The notes: generated by a model from the letters alone, not told the origin. DNA of 64,000 bases from Acorus gramineus (GCA_030737835.1 CM060852.1:23627185-23691184); one strand, 5' to 3'; numbered from the stretch's first letter, positions 45,701 to 57,344 are shown. Translations and numbers: made by a program.

Positions 45701-46340
45701 AGGCTCATACCAGCTTATCCATTCAGTGGAATATGTTGGCCTCACTGTCACATCAGAAATATTTTGCCCTGGCTCTGTCTTTTTTGAACCAACCTGGTCT
45801 GTCTTCGTCGCTAAGAAACGTAGAGACCTAGATCATTCAAACCCACTTCATTTTCAAAACCCAATCAATACCAGTGAATGCCATTATCACCGATTTCATG
45901 AACCAACCCACCTATCTATGAAGCCTGTGCGTCCTTCCATTTCAAGGTGTGTAGTGAAATGTAATTGTTTTTAAGTTAGTTAATTTTGTGTCACAGGTAT
46001 TCTTATAAACAAAAGGTTTACCAGACTTATAAGATTTGTGGGCTATTCTTCTGAATCTTTTCAACTGTGGTTTTCCCAACTGTCCATGTAACTTGGTTTA
46101 GTTTCAGATCTTTCAGAAGAAGAAGAGATTGTGAATACCACTAAGTTGTGCTTACACATGAATAAATACTCTTACATATGGATATCATCACTTAACTTAC
46201 TGTGCCACATGGAGTCAAAAATCACAAACCTCCAGTCTTGAGCCTGATTTTAAGAGGACTGAAAATACTGACATAGTAATCTTGATATTGATCAAATACT
46301 TGGAAGGGAGATGTGGAAGTTGTATGAACGGAAGACCATT
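42741..46340. other. AT-rich intergenic with a Harbinger-like MITE and poly(A) run
   Basis: A relative of the 37344 MITE lies inverted at about 43932-44127 (ends CACATCCAAATACACC and CCGTGTTTGAAAA). An A-run of about 28 bp lies at 44959-44986. A few frames of 60-82 codons (for example 45726-45974 plus, 44624-44851 minus) have no recognisable content. Confidence 0.5.
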
Positions 46341-47766
46341 TACACCGAACATTTTTTCAATTACAGTCGTTCAATGATTTTTGTGATCTCATTTGATTGA
46401 TATGCGATCATGCAATCAGCCTGAATGCATGTTTTTTGGCTCATGCCTACCAAACATGATTTGTGAAAACATTCTTTAGAACGAACATCTTATGCACATA
46501 TCACAACAAGATATGAAAAGCACTTCAAGCAAGGAACAATATATCCAGTCCATGAGTCACTACAGGCACCAAACATCCTCCTAGTTTTGACTTACACACT
46601 TGTATTGATCAAAAGAGATTTTCAATGTCAATAAAAATTGGCCCTTGGATATTAAATGTTGAAAAACATTAATTGGAGTAGAAAGTCATGGTATTTTCCA
46701 TCTTCTATGGAATGGGAACAGCCAATTCATAACTATAATCCAAAGGCAGTCCAGAAATTGAACCAAAGCTCCCGTCCACCAAATAAAAAATGCCCGAATC
46801 GTCGTTGTAATCTATGAAATAGATGGAATTCCCTTTGCATTTGTTGAGACCGGTAGAAGAAGAGAGCCAAATTGAGGTATTCCGTCCCAAGCACAACACC
46901 CCTTCATCCAAACTCGTAGTCTCCACCCATTTTTTCAATGTACCATCCAGTTCGAACAACTGAAATCTTTCTGTCTCAAACGAGTTGTTCTTCAGGTGAC
47001 ACACAACCAACAACGGCCCCGATGGACCTGCTGCAAGATGCATATAATTATCCTTATCTATATGCATCCAATCAAGAAAACCATGTGGCGCCTCGACCAC
47101 CATCATCTCTCGTCCTTGGTGGAGATCCATAGCCACTACTCGCCCGGTCTTCCGATCCACCACGTATAAATTCTCATTAAAGAAGACGACATCATTTACG
47201 AAGTCCAATGAAGCCTTTAGCACCGTCCACTGCACATCTCCCGGCCTGCAATAGTACACCATTTTGCGGTAGTCCATTTGCAAGAGCAAGGCGATGATAC
47301 AGTTAGGGTCGGTTGGTTCCGCAGACCAGACAGCCTTGAACACATAGGTGAAGAGATTGGTCCTGGGGGGAGGGAGGAATACCGCGGCCCCAGAGAAGAA
47401 GGGGTTGAGTAGGTGGAGGTTGTCTTCGTCGTCCACCATGCAAAGCCAACCGTCTGATGAGGATCCAAGGAATCTCTCCATACATGGTGGTCGATCGGGG
47501 AGTCTGATGAGGTGTAACTTGCGCTCGAGTGGGCTGTAGAGGGCGTGGTCTCCCGTCTCGTCAGACACCAAGAGAAAAGGGAACCGAAGATGGAGCAGGG
47601 TCGGGGGAAGGTGGCAGATCGTCATGACTTGCAGACGCCACCGAAGCGAACGTAATCAGAGAGATGACCATGCGCATCGCGATTGAGAATAACATGTCTT
47701 CCGGAAGATCGCACCAATCCATCTCCATTTAATTTGCAAACTAACCATTCAAAATAAATCTATACT
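46341..47766. repeat. Tandem duplication, unit 1 (F-box gene A)
   Basis: Nearly identical to 47767-49192. About ten differences were seen by eye over about 1,425 bp. The unit starts TACACCGAACATTTTTTCAA and ends just 38 bp upstream of the gene's ATG. Confidence 0.92.
46705..47728 (-). pseudogene. F-box/DUF295 gene A, F-box frameshifted
   Basis: The minus-strand start MEMDWCDLPEDMLFSIAMRM is a normal F-box opening, but a one-base loss after RM shifts the frame, and the remainder of the F-box (CKSWRSAI-like) is read out of frame. From about 47620 a 306-codon frame encodes the DUF295 beta-propeller (ALYSPLERKLHLIRLP, FLGSSSDGWLCMVDDEDNLH, YYCRPGDVQW, FNENLYVVDRK). F-box proteins recruit targets to SCF ubiquitin ligases, and without the F-box this product could not bind SKP1. 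Compared with gene C it lacks almost all original upstream sequence, because the duplication breakpoint lies 38 bp before the ATG. Confidence 0.85.
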
Positions 47767-49192
47767 TACACCGAACATTTTTTCAATTACAGTCGTTCAA
47801 TGATTTTTGTGATCTCATTTGATTGATATGCGATCATGCAATCAGCCTGAATGCATGTTTTTTGGCTCATGCCTACCAAACATGATTTGTGAAAAAATTC
47901 TTTAGAACGAACATCTTATGCACATATCACAACAAGATATGAAAAGCACTTCAAGCAAGGAACAATATATCCAGTCCATGAGTCACTACAGGCACCAAAC
48001 ATCCTCCTAGTTTTGACTTACACACTTGTATTGATCAAAAGAGATTTTCAATGTCAATAAAAATTGGCCCTTGGATATTAAATGTTGAAAAACATTAATT
48101 GGAGTAGAAAGTCATGGTATTTTCCATCTTCTATGGAATGGGAACAGCCAATTCATGACTATAATCCAAAGGCAGTCCAGAAATTGAACCAAAGCTCCCG
48201 TCCACCAAATAAAAAATGCCCGAATCGTCGTTGTAATCTATGAAATAGATGGAATTCCCTTTGCATTTGTTGAGACCGGTAGAAGAAGAGAGCCAAATTG
48301 AGGTATTCCGTCCCAAGCACAACACCCCTTCATCCAAACTCGTAGTCTCCACCCATTTTTTCAATGTACCATCCCGTTCGAACAACTGAAATCTTTGTCT
48401 CAAACGAGTTGTTCTTCAGGTGACACACAACCAACAACGGCCCCGATGGACCTGCTGCAAGATGCATATACTTATCCTTATCTATATGCATCCAATCAAG
48501 AAAACCATGTGGCGCCTCGACCACCATCATCTCTCGTCCTTGGTGGAGATCCATAGCCACTACTCGCCCGGTCTTCCGATCCACCACGTATAAATTCTCA
48601 TTAAAGAAGACGACATCATTTACGAAGTCCAATGAAGCCTTTAGCACCGTCCACTGCACATCTCCCGGCCTGCAATAGTACACCATTTTGCGGTAGTCCA
48701 TTTCCAAGAGCAAGGCGATGATACAGTTAGGGTCGGTTGGTTCCGCAGACCAGACAGCCTTGAACACATAGGTGAAGAGATTGGTCCTGGGGGAGGGAGG
48801 AATACCGCGGCCCCAGAGAAGAAGGGGTTGAGTAGGTAGAGGTTGTCTTCGTCGTCCACCATGCAAAGCCAACCGTCTGATGAGGATCCAAGGAATCTCT
48901 CCATACATGGTGGTCGATCGGGGAGTCTGATGAGGTGTAACTTGCGCTCGAGTGGGCTGTAGAGGGCGTGGTCTCCCGTCTCGTCAGACACCAAGAGAAA
49001 AGGGAACCGAAGATGGAGCAGGGGTCGGGGGAAGGTGGCAGATCGTCATGACTTGCAGACGCCACCGAAGCGAACGTAATCAGAGAGATGACCATGCGCA
49101 TCGCGATTGAGAATAACATGTCTTCCGGAAGATCGCACCAATCCATCTCCATTTAATTTGCAAACTAACCATTCAAAATAAATCTATACCAT
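47767..49192. repeat. Tandem duplication, unit 2 (F-box gene B)
   Basis: Second copy of the 1.43-kb unit. The junction to flanking sequence at 49190 reads CTATACCATTTATTT and the left boundary near 46338 reads GACCATTTACACC. The shared CCATTTA suggests a microhomology breakpoint. Confidence 0.92.
48131..49152 (-). pseudogene. F-box/DUF295 gene B, several frameshifts
   Basis: It has the same F-box frameshift as gene A, so the lesion is older than the duplication. Gene B then gained further single-base changes in G runs (near 48790 and 49020) and a 2-bp loss near 48393 (ATCTTTGTCTC against ATCTTTCTGTCTC) that breaks the propeller frame. No single frame covers the DUF295 domain. It retains longer upstream sequence (49153 onward) related to that of gene C. 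Confidence 0.88.
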
Positions 49193-49610
49193 TTATTTAT
49201 TTGTGTTGAAATGTCTGTCTATTTTATATATATATATATATATAACCGATTACATGTTTCTATAATTGGACTATATATGGTATTATATGACCGACTATAT
49301 ATGTATTACATAACCGACTACATGTTTCTCAATTTGTTTTCATTACTAAACCTATATTTTAAATTAGATAAACATCATAACTAATTAATGTGATTTATTC
49401 TCCTAATTATTTAATATCAAATTAAATATCTTGTTTTATTACCTTCTTTATTTGTTAGTGGTGAGATCTTTCATTTGATATTTCCAATAATAAATCTACA
49501 CCATTTATTAGTTGAAAAATCTATCTATTATATAACCTTTACTACATGTTTCTCTATTTTGTTTTCATTATTATTAAACCTATTTTAGAAATATTTTAAA
49601 TTAGACAAGA
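49193..49610. other. 5' flank of F-box gene B
   Basis: AT-rich, with a (TA)n run near 49226-49245 and ACCGACTACATGTTTCT-type repeats. Confidence 0.5.
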
Positions 49611-50057
49611 ACAGGGGTGGTAAACGAGCCGAACAAGTCGAGCTTTGATCTGTTCAGGCTCGACTCGTTTAGTATCAAGCTCGGCTCGGGAACGAGCTTC
49701 ATTTTGTGTTTAAGCTCGGCTCGTTGGACTCATGAAAAGCTCGGTTAAAGCTCGGCTCGGCTCGTTTGTTAAACAAGCCAAGCTGAAGCTCGAATCAAAG
49801 CTCGGCTCGGGCTCGTTTAGCTAAAAAAAATCTTGTTTAGCATTTAAGAAGTCACATTTCATAAACCACAACACCTTATATATGTGAAAGTAACATAAGT
49901 TTCGGCTCGGGCTCGGCTCGGACTCGGCTCGTTTACAAACCGAGCTTTAAAAAATTGTTCAAGCTCAGCTCGTTTGTATAATCGAATGAGCCTGAGCGAG
50001 CTTTAACTGAGCCGTGCCCGAGCCGAGCCCGAGCTGCTCGGCTCGTTTACCTGCCCT
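49611..50057. mobile_element. Non-autonomous hAT element with 8-bp target duplication
   Basis: A perfect 8-bp repeat AGACAAGA flanks it (49603-49610 and 50058-50065). The ends are ACAGGGGTGGTAAACGAGCC and, in reverse complement, AGGGCAGGTAAACGAGCC. Both ends are rich in GGCTCG / CGAGCC words. It is 447 bp and non-coding. It lies in the region upstream of gene B. Confidence 0.9.
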
Positions 50058-50698
50058 AGACAAGAATCATAACTAATTATTATATAGTTACATGAAATGG
50101 ATGATTTTGTTTTTAATTGGAATAAGAACGGAGTATATATATATATATATATATATAGAATAGATAATATCAATAAACCTATTTAACATTCTACTTTTTT
50201 TTTCTTTTTTTTTGCTTGGTAAATCAATCTTTTGCTGTACGAGAAACTAACAATTATACAAAACATTAAAAAAAAGAAATGAATCTTGGTGGGATAACAA
50301 AGAGTACTCTTTATTTATAACACATTCTTTTGTCTTAAATGTTATAACAAATTAATTAAGTTTTTTCACTCGTTATCACATATTATCTCCGTACAATAAT
50401 TTGAAATATTATGATCCCATTTGAATTGATCACTTTTTTTCTTTTTTTTTTATCTAGACAAAGATGGTTTATAGGGAATTAAAGAAAAAAAAGGTGTGGG
50501 TGCTGGTTTGGAATTTGAAATATTATCTCATTAATGTAATAGGATGGCTGACCCCCAAGACTTACAGACTGCACCGAATGTAATGGAAAAAAAAATTATA
50601 TATATATAAAATGAGATAATACTAGTCTTCATCTATGAACTATGTGCATGTAAATAAAAAAAAAATTAAATTATCCTGAAAATAAAAAAAACATTGGA
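50058..50698. other. Duplicated F-box gene flank with an F-box remnant
   Basis: Bases 50290-50600 align with 52050-52370 (ACAAAGAGT..., AACAAATTAATTAAGTTTTT, TTGAATTGATCACTTTTTTT, AAGATGGTTTATAGGG). Near 50555-50585 the words ACTTACAGACTGCACCGAATGTAA resemble the antisense of the F-box CKSW region, a tiny remnant of another copy. Confidence 0.55.
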
Positions 50699-51745
50699 CT
50701 AGAAAGTTATCCCGTCTTCCTTCCATGGAAGAATGGGAACAACCAATTCAAAATTATAATACAAAGGCCTCTCATCAAGTCCCCAAATTGAACCAAAGCT
50801 CCCGCCCTCCAAATAAAAAATGCCCAAATCCTTATTCTCATCGATGAAATAGATGGAATTCCCCTTGCATTCCTTGAGACCGCTAGAAGAAGAGAGCCAA
50901 ATTGAAGAATTCCATCCCAAGAACAACATCCCTTCATCCAAACTCTTAGTCTCCACCCATTTTTTCAATGTACCATCCAGCTCGAACAACTCAAACCTTT
51001 CTGTCTCAAACACATTTTCCTTCATGTGCCTCACAACCAACAAGGGCCCCGATGGGCCTGCTGCAAGATGCAAATAATGATCCATCCAATCAAGAAAACC
51101 ATCCAGCGCCTCCACCGCCATCATCGTCGTTGTTCCTTGGTGGAGATCCATGGCCACTACTCGCTCGGCCTTCCAATCCACGACGTATAAATTCTCATTG
51201 AAGAAGACGACATCATTTACAAACTCCAATGAAGTACTTAACGCCGTCCACCGCGCATCGCCCGGCCTGCAATAATACACCGTGTTGCGGTCGTAGATTT
51301 CGCAGAGCAACGCGATGATACAGTTAGGGTTGGTTTTTTCCGCAGACCACACAGCCTTGAACACAAAGTCAAAAGAGGTCCTGGGAGGAGGGAGGAAGTC
51401 CACGGCCCCTGAGAATGGGTTGAGTAGGTAGAGGTTGTCGTCGATCATGCAAACCCAACCATCTGATGAGGATCCAAGAAATCTCGTGGGATGTAGTCCA
51501 TCGTGGAGACTGATGGGGTGTAACTTACGCTCGAGTGGGCTATAGAGGGCGTGGTCTTCTGTGATGTTGTCCGACAGCAAGAGAAAAGGGAACCGAAGAT
51601 GGAGAGGGGGTTGGGGGTTTCCGCTAATGGCAGATCGCCATGACTTGCAGACGGCGCCGAAGCGAACGTAATCAGAGAGGTGATCCATGCGCATCGCGAT
51701 TGAGAATAACATGTCTTCCGGAAGATCAGACCAATCCACCTCCAT
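50699..51745 (-). CDS. F-box/DUF295 (KIB1-4 propeller) protein, gene C, intact
   Basis: Single-exon gene of 348 residues. Residues 4-45 form the F-box (WSDLPEDMLFSIAMRMDHLS, then GAVCKSWRSAI), which binds SKP1 in an SCF ubiquitin ligase. The rest is the DUF295 propeller, with FLGSSSDGWVCMIDDNLYLL, YYCRPGDARW, FNENLYVVDWK, GPLLVVRHM and IYFIDE in the usual order. The length matches typical plant members (about 350-400). Many plant genomes hold large, fast-changing tandem arrays of this family, and the targets are unknown. The ATG at 51745 fits the family start. It is the only intact member here and shares upstream sequence with gene B. Confidence 0.92.
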   Translation of the reverse strand: MEVDWSDLPEDMLFSIAMRMDHLSDYVRFGAVCKSWRSAISGNPQPPLHLRFPFLLLSDNITEDHALYSPLERKLHPISLHDGLHPTRFLGSSSDGWVCMIDDNLYLLNPFSGAVDFLPPPRTSFDFVFKAVWSAEKTNPNCIIALLCEIYDRNTVYYCRPGDARWTALSTSLEFVNDVVFFNENLYVVDWKAERVVAMDLHQGTTTMMAVEALDGFLDWMDHYLHLAAGPSGPLLVVRHMKENVFETERFELFELDGTLKKWVETKSLDEGMLFLGWNSSIWLSSSSGLKECKGNSIYFIDENKDLGIFYLEGGSFGSIWGLDERPLYYNFELVVPILPWKEDGITF

Positions 51746-53707
51746 TTGCTTCAGAAAAAGAAAAAATTAAAAACAAATCTATACCTGTACATCATTCTCA
51801 TTTATTTGTTGAAAATCTATTATATATACTAAATTTTAAATATTTTAGATTAGATAAGAATGATAACTAATTATTTTATAATTGAATGATATTGCTTTTA
51901 GATTGAGATAAGAATGGACTCTAAAAATATATATATTTTTAAGTGGATAATATCAAAATTTTGAATTTTAATTTATGTTTTTTTTTTTTTTTTTTGAGAA
52001 ACTATCAATTATACGTTATGTTCAAAAAAGAAAATGAATCTTGGGGGAATAACAAAGAGTTCCCTTTAATTATAAACATTCCTTTGCTTTAGATGTTGTA
52101 ACAAATTAATTAAGTTTTTCACTCATTGTCACGTATTATCTACGTACTATAATTTGAAATTTTATGATCCATTTGAATTGATCACTTTTTTTTATCATCT
52201 AGAGTTCTAGACCAAGATGGTTTATAGGGATTTTATATATATATAAAAAAAAAAGCATGGATGTTGGCTGGGTTTCACACGGGGATTTAAATATTATCCC
52301 TACAACTTGCAGACTCTGCTGAAACGGATGTAACGAAAATATATATAGTGAATAAAAAGATATTTTAAAATTTTATCCTAAATTAGCACTTTCTTCTTTA
52401 AAAAATTCATTTTTATGTTATATATACATAAATAATATAACAATTTTTTTATTAATTATTAAATAAATCATCTAAAATATTTTTTATGGTGTTTTAAAAA
52501 TAGAAACATGTTACAAATAAAACTATGGGTAACCCTCAAATGGATTAAAAAATGTTATTTATGCACAGTTTAAACCCTTCAAGGGTATTATTATAAATAA
52601 CAAATCGTCATGAATATTTTGACAAAATGTGATTATTTTAGGGGCATATAAAAAAAAAATTAAAATTATATTCGGATATAATATTATCCAATTTATATGG
52701 ATAGCTAGATAAAAAAAAAATTTATTTTATCTTACCTCAATAAAATACCAATAAAAAAATTACAACAATAAAATTGATGATGTGGCATGATTAATATCAT
52801 TCATTCCTTATTCTAAAACCAAATATCATATATAACTAAGAGTGAAATTGGAAATGAAATTGTTACACGTGAAAAAAATGTACTTAAAAAGACTTAAGGT
52901 TAATAATATAGATAGAAGATAAATTATAAATTCATTTAAAATTCTATAATTTAATTTTTTATATTAACCCTAGTTATCATACACGTGGTATAACTTTCCA
53001 AAATGCAACTGTGATGTCAAAGGCAACTGGGATGTATGTGGGGTTCTCATTGGAGGGAATGTGAGAGGCTGGTAGAAATTTGAGGCAAGGGAATAGAAGC
53101 AAGGCAACAATCAAGTTTGGTCAGTATCGCTTACCAGAAATCAAGTCTTGTTTAAGGGGGCCCTCTATGTGGAAAATATCTGGGAGTCCGTAGTAGTGTG
53201 GGAATGTTTTTGTGTCTTAGCGAGCACGGTTTGGATGAATAGGGAGGCGATTCAAATTTGTGGGTAGCTACTAGTGTGTTCGTTCCGGTGTTCTTTTTGT
53301 GGTAGAGTTCTCCTCTACTAGGAAGTACTATCTCAGGCTATATATTTTACTTATTTTGTTATTTTCTTTACTGCTTTGTATTGGGCATCCCTCTTGAAAT
53401 TTTAAAAAAAATTTAGAGGATGATTGCCTACCATACCATAAAAAATATAAAAAAAAAACATTCCAAAATGCACATAAAAAAATTTAAAAATAATATCTAC
53501 ATCACAATCTTCAATTTTTAATTTATATGGATCTCATAATATCTTAATAATATCTTATGCATTCATAACTTATCAATTATTAAATCTGTATCTAATCAGA
53601 TTTAAGTTATATATTTAATAAAATATCTGATAATATCAATTTCAATTAGTTATCTTATAATATCTTATTTATCCAAACTTATCAGTTTTTATATCAAAAT
53701 TTAAATA
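51746..53707. other. 5' flank of F-box gene C and AT-rich intergenic
   Basis: Bases 52050-52370 duplicate 50290-50600. At 52298-52335, ACTTGCAGACTCTGCTGAAACG looks like a second F-box remnant. Bases 52990-53400 are less AT-rich and resemble, weakly, 56510-56710; both may be old LINE 3' ends, but this is not established. Confidence 0.45.
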
Positions 53708-54481
53708 GTGAAAAAGACTAAAAGAGTCTCCTAAAAGTTAGAAATACCCAAATCAGCCACTTTTTAAAATTGTACCTAAAAAAATCTCATTTTATAATTT
53801 TAGAAACACAAAAGACTAATCTACTCTTATGCAATTAGATCCTTAATACATTTCATACCTCTTAACTTTGTTAAAATATTTAACCCTCTTAATTTTGTTA
53901 ACGTATTTCACACATTTTCTTGTAGATCAACTTTTTTTATTCTAAATTATTTGTGATTATGTGCATTTTGTGAAATGTGTACCAATATAATTTGAGTTTT
54001 TAATGATAAACTCCATTAAATGTTAATGTTTCTTTTAAAATATGGATATGTACTAATGACGTCAAAAAAAAATATGTTAATAGCCAAAAAAATAAAAAAT
54101 GTGAATAAATATTTAGAATACTAAAATGTCATTTTCTGCATTGGGGCAGAACAGAGATATAAATTACATATTGTGATTATACACAATGAAAAATGATAAA
54201 CAATATCATGTATGATATATATAAAAAACACATAGTATGATATATAATAACAAAACCTCTAAGAGGATTGATTTTCGTCATGTATAGAGAGATTGTTGTT
54301 TTGTAGGAAAAATAGGTTGTTAGTGTAGAATAAAGAGTGATATTAAAGATTTAATTACATAAGGGCATATTGGTCTTTTGTGTTTCCAAAACTGTGAAAT
54401 GAGATTTTTTTAGATATAATTTTAAAAAATGGCTAATTTGGGTATTTCTAACTCTTAGGAGATTTTTTTGGTCATTTTCCT
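53708..54481. mobile_element. Mutator-like MITE with 9-bp target duplication
   Basis: A perfect 9-bp repeat ATTTAAATA (53699-53707 and 54482-54490) flanks inverted arms of about 125 bp (left: AGTTAGAAATACCCAAATCA...; the right is its inverse). It is 774 bp and non-coding. Long arms and a 9-bp duplication mark the Mutator superfamily. The family differs from that at 237-743. A partial relative lies at 42197-42730. Confidence 0.88.
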
Positions 54482-54490
54482 ATTTAAATA

Positions 54491-55301
54491 CATATCTTAT
54501 CAATTTTGAGTTACGATTTTAAAATAAATTACAAACAAATTTTATTTCTGTTAATCCATAAATCAAATTTTATTTAAAATTATTTCTCCATATCTTGTTA
54601 ATTCGTATTAATTAAAAATTAATAAAAAAATACTTATTTCGCATGTTAAAATTTTCAATTAAATGGATTCATCAAATTGAAAACAGTTAACAATAAATTA
54701 AAATTATTTGAATCCTTTATGAAAAGTATATCCGAGATTCTTGCATCAAATCTCTACCCAAACATATTTAATTTGATGGTTTAAATAAATAAAAGTTTAA
54801 CATTTCATCTGAAAAAAAGTTTTAGATAAATTTTATTTAATCCATTCACAACGATGTTGCATCCCATCTTTAATAACCAAAAAAAATTTGTTCGTTTAAA
54901 AAGGAATCATATTTAATAATTATAATTTAATTTCTATTTTGCATGTTGGATGATTTTAACCAGATATCATTTCATTGACCAAACAAATTTGATTATATAG
55001 ATGAGACATAAATCTATGGGTAAGAATGAAAAATAATAAATTGGTAAGGGCAAAAGTGTCTAATTAATGTTTAATCACAAATATATTATTTTTTTTAATC
55101 ATGTCATAACATATTGATCCCAAATATGACATTTTAATCTATAATATAATTAAAATATTATATTTCAACATTTTTATAATTAATGTTTATATAATATATT
55201 ACAGTTAAAATATTTATATTAGTACATGTATAATTAAACCATAAATTTCAATTTCTTTTTCGAAATTTCACTTCCTTTATTGAATTTTGTGTTTCAAACA
55301 G
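54491..55301. other. AT-rich intergenic
   Basis: No gene or repeat was recognised. PLATZ exons 1 and 2, expected upstream of 55302, were not found here. Confidence 0.5.
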
Positions 55302-56200
55302 ATTGTGAAACACAAGAACAACAACGCGGTTAATATCTTGGACTTTAAAGGGGTCATCAATTGCGATGTTATTGAGGTGTAACTAAGACCCAATACCTGA
55401 ACATATCTTAAGCTTCATTTTTCTAAAGCGTAACACGATTCATCTTCTCTGTGTTTTTGTGTTTTTGTAGAGTCATATTAAAGGCGGTGGAAGACTAGTT
55501 CACATAACCAACAATTCGGCTGATGTAACTGAAAAGTCCAGGGGGAATAAAAATCCATGTTTTCATTGTCGCATACCTGTACCAAAGGACAAGATGTTTT
55601 GCTCCTTGGGCTGTATGGTAAAGTTTTGAAGTTGTGACTGATTTGGTCGAATTACTCTTAACATATTTTGTTTCATTCATTTCCAGGTGAAGGATAGTGA
55701 GGGTGATCCATCACCAGACAGAGGAGAGGAGTTGAGGCACCTGAGCTGAATGTGGTCTCCAATGTGGCTTCCAGTTCTGGCACCACTGCAACCAAGATGA
55801 GAGCAATCGCCACCGAGGCTTCTGGTTCGGGCACGGTTGTGGCTTCCGATTCTGGCACCACTGCAACCGAGATGAGAGCAATTGCCAACGAGGCTTCTGG
55901 TTCGGGCACGGTCTGCAATGTGGCTTCCGGTTCTGGCACCACTGCAACCGAGAAGAGAGCAATCGCCAACAAGGGGTCTGGTTCGGGCACATCGTCTAAA
56001 ACAACTCGTAAGCGCAAGAAACCCCATGGTAGCCCCTGATTTGGACTTGTTCTGTAGCAGTTGAAGTAAATACAATTGATCAAATATTTCTGCCGCCTTC
56101 CTATAGGAACTATAGTGAAATAAATGTGCAAACGAACGTAAGAAGGCCACAGTAGATTCTGCCGAAAATCATGTGATAGTTGTCTCTAAGTGTAAGCTCA
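55302..56200 (+). pseudogene. PLATZ gene 3' half with frameshifted repeat tail
   Basis: Exon-like blocks are 55302-55376 (VKHKNNNAVNILDF...), 55471-55617 (GGRLVHITNNSADVTEK, then PCFHCRIPVPKDKMFCSLGC, holding the last two Cys pairs) and 55687 onward. Block sizes and GT..AG borders match PLATZ exons 3, 4 and 5 of the gene at 2685, but exons 1-2 are missing. The last block soon shifts frame: one frame stops at 55749, while another carries three tandem units of 75-81 bp (starting 55767, 55842 and 55923; SGTTATxMRAIAxEASGSGT-like). The tail lacks the EAR-like motif of the first gene and ends KRKKPHGSP. Exon 4 here is clean, unlike that of the 2685 gene. Confidence 0.75.
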
Positions 56201-56947
56201 ATCTATAGTGCCCTTGCATGCAACAACTCTGTATGTTTCTTTGGATGCCTATACATTCATTTTTCTTTGTTATTGTGTTGGTCTTTAAATTGAAAAGCAA
56301 CACCAGCAAACTGTTCATATAATTCTGATAACACAGTCATGACAGTGGTCTGTTTATATAGAGACCATATTAGATTATATTATGCAGTTATGGAGTAACA
56401 ACACTGCCTAAAGAAATCATTGTTGTGGGCAGCTTGGTTGATAAGAAACCTGTCTATATTCCAGGGTCAGACACCATATGCAGAAAATATTTGGTAGTTG
56501 GTGGTCAGCCTAATTCAGGAGTGGGGGATGTTTTGTGGAGGAGCAGCGGCGGTGAGGGTGCTGGTCGGTAATGTGGAGATTCATTAGGTTGAGGGTGTCT
56601 GGGGGTTGTGGTGGGTAGGGAACCTCGGCCGTCTCATGGTAGATGTCTCTTCTACTTTGTGAGAGTTGGGTTTTGACGCTTTGCTTTGTTTTCCTTTATT
56701 TTCTATGTTTATTCAAAGAATCCACAATCACATGGAAACAACAAATGGTTAAACCTTTCTGTACAGTTTTTTTTTTTTTTTTTTTGAACTACTCTTAATC
56801 TTCCACCTCTGTTTTTTTCTCTCCTGGTGCTCATTGTAAAATAAAATGATAAAAGATGATGGCTTTAAAAAATGGCTGAAGTGATGCAAGAAGCTCTGTA
56901 TCTCAAAATGGAACCTCTTAAGCAATTCAGCCCACCAAACCTTCCTT
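56201..56947. other. Intergenic
   Basis: No gene was recognised. Bases 56510-56650 are GT-rich with weak similarity to 53010-53330. A T-run of about 20 bp lies near 56767-56785. Confidence 0.4.
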
Positions 56948-57316
56948 TCATCTGTGTAAAACTTTAGTTTCAGCCCACAGAGGCTCCATTTCAGTTTTTA
57001 AAACATCAGAACCCTGTTCGCCATGCCCGATCTCAGCATACCTTCTTTTGGTGGTGGACTTCGATTCTGGTACCTGATGTCCATATCCAGCAAGCATTCT
57101 CAATATCAACGCATCACACATTCGACATTCCGCTCGCAATTCATCAAAAGTATACTCTCCGGGAGGCCTCATAAGTATCGATGGGGACGCATTCTCCCCG
57201 TCTAATGCCAGTGCTAGTTTCTTGTTCAGGAAACTCATGCATCGAATGACATCCCCCAGTTCGCGCGCGCTCAACTCTCTTTCCCTGCTCTCACCAGCGA
57301 CTGCAGTGGTTTCCAT
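56948..57316 (-). CDS. Unrecognised 122-residue ORF
   Basis: The frame runs from an ATG at 57316 and encodes a mostly soluble, mixed-charge protein (start METTAVAGESRERELSAREL, middle LMRPPGEYTFDELRAECRMC). It is not low complexity and has even amino-acid usage, which makes it more credible than other short frames in the region. No signal peptide, membrane segment or known motif is visible. It lies 28 bp downstream of another coherent minus-strand frame (57345-57494), so the two may be parts of one transcript or one gene broken by a frameshift. Whether it is expressed is unknown. Confidence 0.4.
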   Translation of the reverse strand: METTAVAGESRERELSARELGDVIRCMSFLNKKLALALDGENASPSILMRPPGEYTFDELRAECRMCDALILRMLAGYGHQVPESKSTTKRRYAEIGHGEQGSDVLKTEMEPLWAETKVLHR

Positions 57317-57344
57317 ATCCTCTCATTCCTAGTGAGACTTTCCT

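Noticed and set aside
45726-45974. 82-codon plus-strand frame as a gene
   Set aside because: No recognisable motif, no plausible promoter and no splice partner; it is within chance expectation for this length of DNA.
46938-47539. Plus-strand frames across the F-box genes
   Set aside because: Antisense shadows of the DUF295 coding sequence, repeated in all three copies.
16163-51745. RNase T2 plus F-box genes as a self-incompatibility (S-) locus
   Set aside because: The RNase is catalytically dead and has three introns, whereas S-RNases are active and usually have one or two introns. The F-box genes are of the DUF295 type, not the SLF (FBA-type) class, and lie 30 kb away with many unrelated insertions.
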